Shown piece by piece: positions 62,512 to 64,000 of a DNA stretch of 64,000 nt. The stretch covers positions 372,001 to 436,000 of the forward strand of contig CP036424.1 of the NCBI GenBank assembly GCA_007745835.1, written 5' to 3'. Source of the DNA: Planctomycetes bacterium MalM25. Its GTDB lineage: Bacteria; Planctomycetota; Planctomycetia; Pirellulales; Lacipirellulaceae. The notes under the pieces are model-generated. The model worked only from the letters and a program-made list of their open reading frames with translations. It searched no databases and was not told the DNA's origin. A program made the position numbers and the translations under genes. How positions within the stretch are numbered: the first letter of the stretch is position 1; each line of letters starts with the position of its first letter.

Positions 62512-63699
62512 ATGCGCACCCGATTGCCTACCTACGCCCACTTCAAGCCGCGAAACCAGGCCTGCGTCTGGATCAAGCGTCGGCGGATCTACCTTGGCCC
62601 TTACGGCTCGCCCGAGAGCCACGAGCGCTACGCCGCGATCATCAAGCGGCTCCTAGCGGGCCAAGCCGTGGAGGGCTACGAGGAAGATCTCGGAGGGTCT
62701 TCGGAGACTCGTACTGCGCTCACCATCGCCGATCTTGCGGTTCGCTACGGCGAGGTCGCCCGAAAGCGCTATCGCTCGGACGGCAAGCCCAATGCCGAAG
62801 CCGAGATGCTCGTCTCCGCCCTGGAAGAGCTGGCGGCTCAATACGGAGCTATTCCAGCGACCAGCTTCGGGCCGCTGGCGCTCAAGGCGTATCGCGATCA
62901 GATCGGCCAGCGGCTCGCCCGCAGCACGGTCAACGCGCAGATCAACCGCGTACGACGCGTGTTCCGCTGGGCGGCAGCCGACGAGCTGATCCCCACCTCG
63001 GTCGTCACCGCGCTCGAAGCGGTGCAGGGGCTTCGAGCAGGCCAGGGGGGCCGCGAAACGGCCCCCGTGCTGCCGGTCGAGGAGCGGAGCGTGGCCGCCA
63101 CTCTAAAGCATCTCCCTCAGGTGCTCGCCGACATGGTCCGGCTTCAGCAACTGACGGGGATGCGTCCGGGCGAAGTCTGCGCCCTCCGGCCGGTCGATCT
63201 CGATCGCTCGAGCGAGATCTGGCGATATCACCCGGCCAGCCACAAGACCCAGCACCTGGGAAAGTCGCGAGTCGTTCTCATTGGCCCACAGGGGCAAGCT
63301 CTGCTGCTGAAGTACCTGACGCGATCCCCCGACGACTACTGTTTCTCACCTGCCGAATCGGAATCGAAGCGCCGTTCGGTGATCCAAGCGATGCGTACGA
63401 CGCCGCTGAGTTGCGGGAACACCCCGGGCTCGAACACGGCGAATCATCCCAAACGCGCGCCGGGACGACGTTACAGCACCACGGCTTACCGGCGAGCAAT
63501 CCAGCGAGCCTGCGATCGCGCGGGCGTCCCCACCTGGAGTCCGAATCAGTTACGCCACGCGACCGCCACCGCCGTGCGTGCCGAGTTCGGTCTCGACGGG
63601 GCTCAGATCGTCCTGGGTCACAGCCACGCCAAGACGACCGAGATCTACGCCGAACGCGATCTAACGGTCGGAGAACAGATCGCCCGCAAGATCGGCTAG
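62512..63699 (+). CDS. Tyrosine-type site-specific integrase
   Basis: Recombinase of 395 residues. The N-terminal arm (1-60) is basic; a core-binding SAM-like domain spans about 70-170 (ADLAVRYGEVARKRYRSDGK, then STVNAQINRVRRVFRWAAAD). In the catalytic domain (about 190-390) the residues are R218 (GMRPGEVCAL), K245 (SHKTQHL), R348 and H349 (NQLRHATAT, with the first His of the classical HxxR replaced by Asn), H370 (VLGHS) and nucleophile Y379 (TEIYAE). The N-for-H change is frequent in this subgroup. It lies just downstream of tRNA-Gly, so it likely marks an integrated element. Confidence 0.95.
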   Translation: MRTRLPTYAHFKPRNQACVWIKRRRIYLGPYGSPESHERYAAIIKRLLAGQAVEGYEEDLGGSSETRTALTIADLAVRYGEVARKRYRSDGKPNAEAEMLVSALEELAAQYGAIPATSFGPLALKAYRDQIGQRLARSTVNAQINRVRRVFRWAAADELIPTSVVTALEAVQGLRAGQGGRETAPVLPVEERSVAATLKHLPQVLADMVRLQQLTGMRPGEVCALRPVDLDRSSEIWRYHPASHKTQHLGKSRVVLIGPQGQALLLKYLTRSPDDYCFSPAESESKRRSVIQAMRTTPLSCGNTPGSNTANHPKRAPGRRYSTTAYRRAIQRACDRAGVPTWSPNQLRHATATAVRAEFGLDGAQIVLGHSHAKTTEIYAERDLTVGEQIARKIG

Positions 63700-63805
63700 G
63701 TCCCACCAGACAGGCTCTGAGGGCCTCTGAGGGGGGGCGGCGCCTCCCAGGTTGAGGTCACGCTTTCCGCATCGAGAACGAATACAAACCCACGAGAATC
63801 AAAGC

Positions 63806-64000
63806 ATGAACACGATCGATAAGGGCAAGGCGCTTGAGAAGGCGGTCCACGAAAGCTGCCTGAGGGTGTTCGACGTCGTGGGGCAACTACGGCAGCCCGA
63901 CCCAGCCCTGATGGGGCGCCTGGAGGCGGGTAAGACCGAACTGCCGGCAAGGGACTTGGCAGGGCTCGGGAAGCGGCTGAAGGAAGGCCTGCAGGCTGCC
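63806..64000 (+). CDS. Partial hypothetical gene cut by the window end
   Basis: ATG 63806 opens a frame with no stop in the remaining 195 bases (65 codons). The product starts MNTIDKGKALEKAVHESCLR and continues as charged, Leu-rich helix (LMGRLEAGKTELPARDLAGL). No domain can be recognised from the fragment. It is the first gene after the integrase on the same strand and would belong to the integrated element. Confidence 0.5.
   Translation, partial: MNTIDKGKALEKAVHESCLRVFDVVGQLRQPDPALMGRLEAGKTELPARDLAGLGKRLKEGLQAA

Noticed and set aside
1-64000. CRISPR arrays, insertion-sequence transposases or ribosomal RNA genes
   Set aside because: No regularly spaced direct repeats, no transposase-like protein and no rRNA-like sequence were seen. 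Only one tRNA gene was found.

Overview
This is a GC-rich, gene-dense chromosomal segment from a planctomycete, most probably order Pirellulales (Lacipirellulaceae-like). The basis is family content: a BBP7-type outer-membrane barrel protein, a DUF1559 prepilin-like protein with an H-X9-DG tail, secreted proteins ending in a Pro-Glu-Pro anchor (PEP-CTERM) preceded by dockerin-like 'ADYTVWRD' repeats, an LEPR-XLL-like start on a giant secreted protein, a sigma factor paired with a membrane Ser/Thr kinase, and a signal peptidase I with a very large insert. No database search was run; all family names come from motif recognition.

Layout. 1-5 kb: XRE regulator, inositol-monophosphatase-like enzyme, a candidate structured RNA (about 1936-2082), a hypothetical protein and a BBP7 protein. 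5-10 kb: ECF-type sigma factor and Ser/Thr kinase, PEP-CTERM protein overlapping a DUF1559 protein. 10-21 kb: AAA ATPase, Tat-type metallophosphoesterase, Pro/Glu-rich lipoprotein overlapping apolipoprotein N-acyltransferase, two glycosyltransferases, an AcuI/YhdH-like reductase, a BON-like protein and pterin-carbinolamine dehydratase. 21-27 kb: LuxR-type regulator, PSP1/RicT protein, Minf_1886-like protein with a 40-residue membrane peptide overlapping its stop, a squalene-cyclase-repeat protein and a DUF11-repeat protein. 27.6-30.3 kb: a less GC-rich segment bounded by diverged inverted repeats and carrying one autotransporter-like PEP-CTERM gene. 30-42 kb: ABC-F ATPase, NamZ-like muramidase, endonuclease-I-like secreted nuclease, amidase, a large polytopic membrane protein divergent from a sigma-54 activator, and small secreted proteins. 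42.8-48.8 kb: a 1990-residue protein containing two copies of a metzincin-like protease/PPC/dockerin unit. 48.8-57.6 kb: Fpg glycosylase, SDR, GalE, two signal peptidases I, LptB, a J-domain protein, LpxD and LpxI (envelope/LPS assembly). 58-62 kb: second sigma-54 activator, two small Arg/Lys-rich proteins, a degenerate receiver protein and a clan-CD (C25-like) peptidase. 62.3-64 kb: tRNA-Gly(CCC) followed by a tyrosine integrase, probably the left end of an integrated element that runs off the window.

How the genes fit together. The dominant theme is the cell envelope: lipid A synthesis (LpxD, LpxI), LPS export (LptB), lipoprotein maturation (Lnt), preprotein cleavage (two LepB), peptidoglycan turnover (NamZ, amidase), glycosylation (GT2, GT4, GalE) and many exported proteins. 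The second theme is sigma-54 control. Each of the two activators, neither with a receiver domain, lies next to a good -24/-12 promoter match: one drives the divergent polytopic membrane protein, the other a small basic protein. The most interesting unexplained signals are the candidate RNA near 2 kb, the inverted-repeat cassette at 27.6-30.3 kb, and the two sigma-54 modules.
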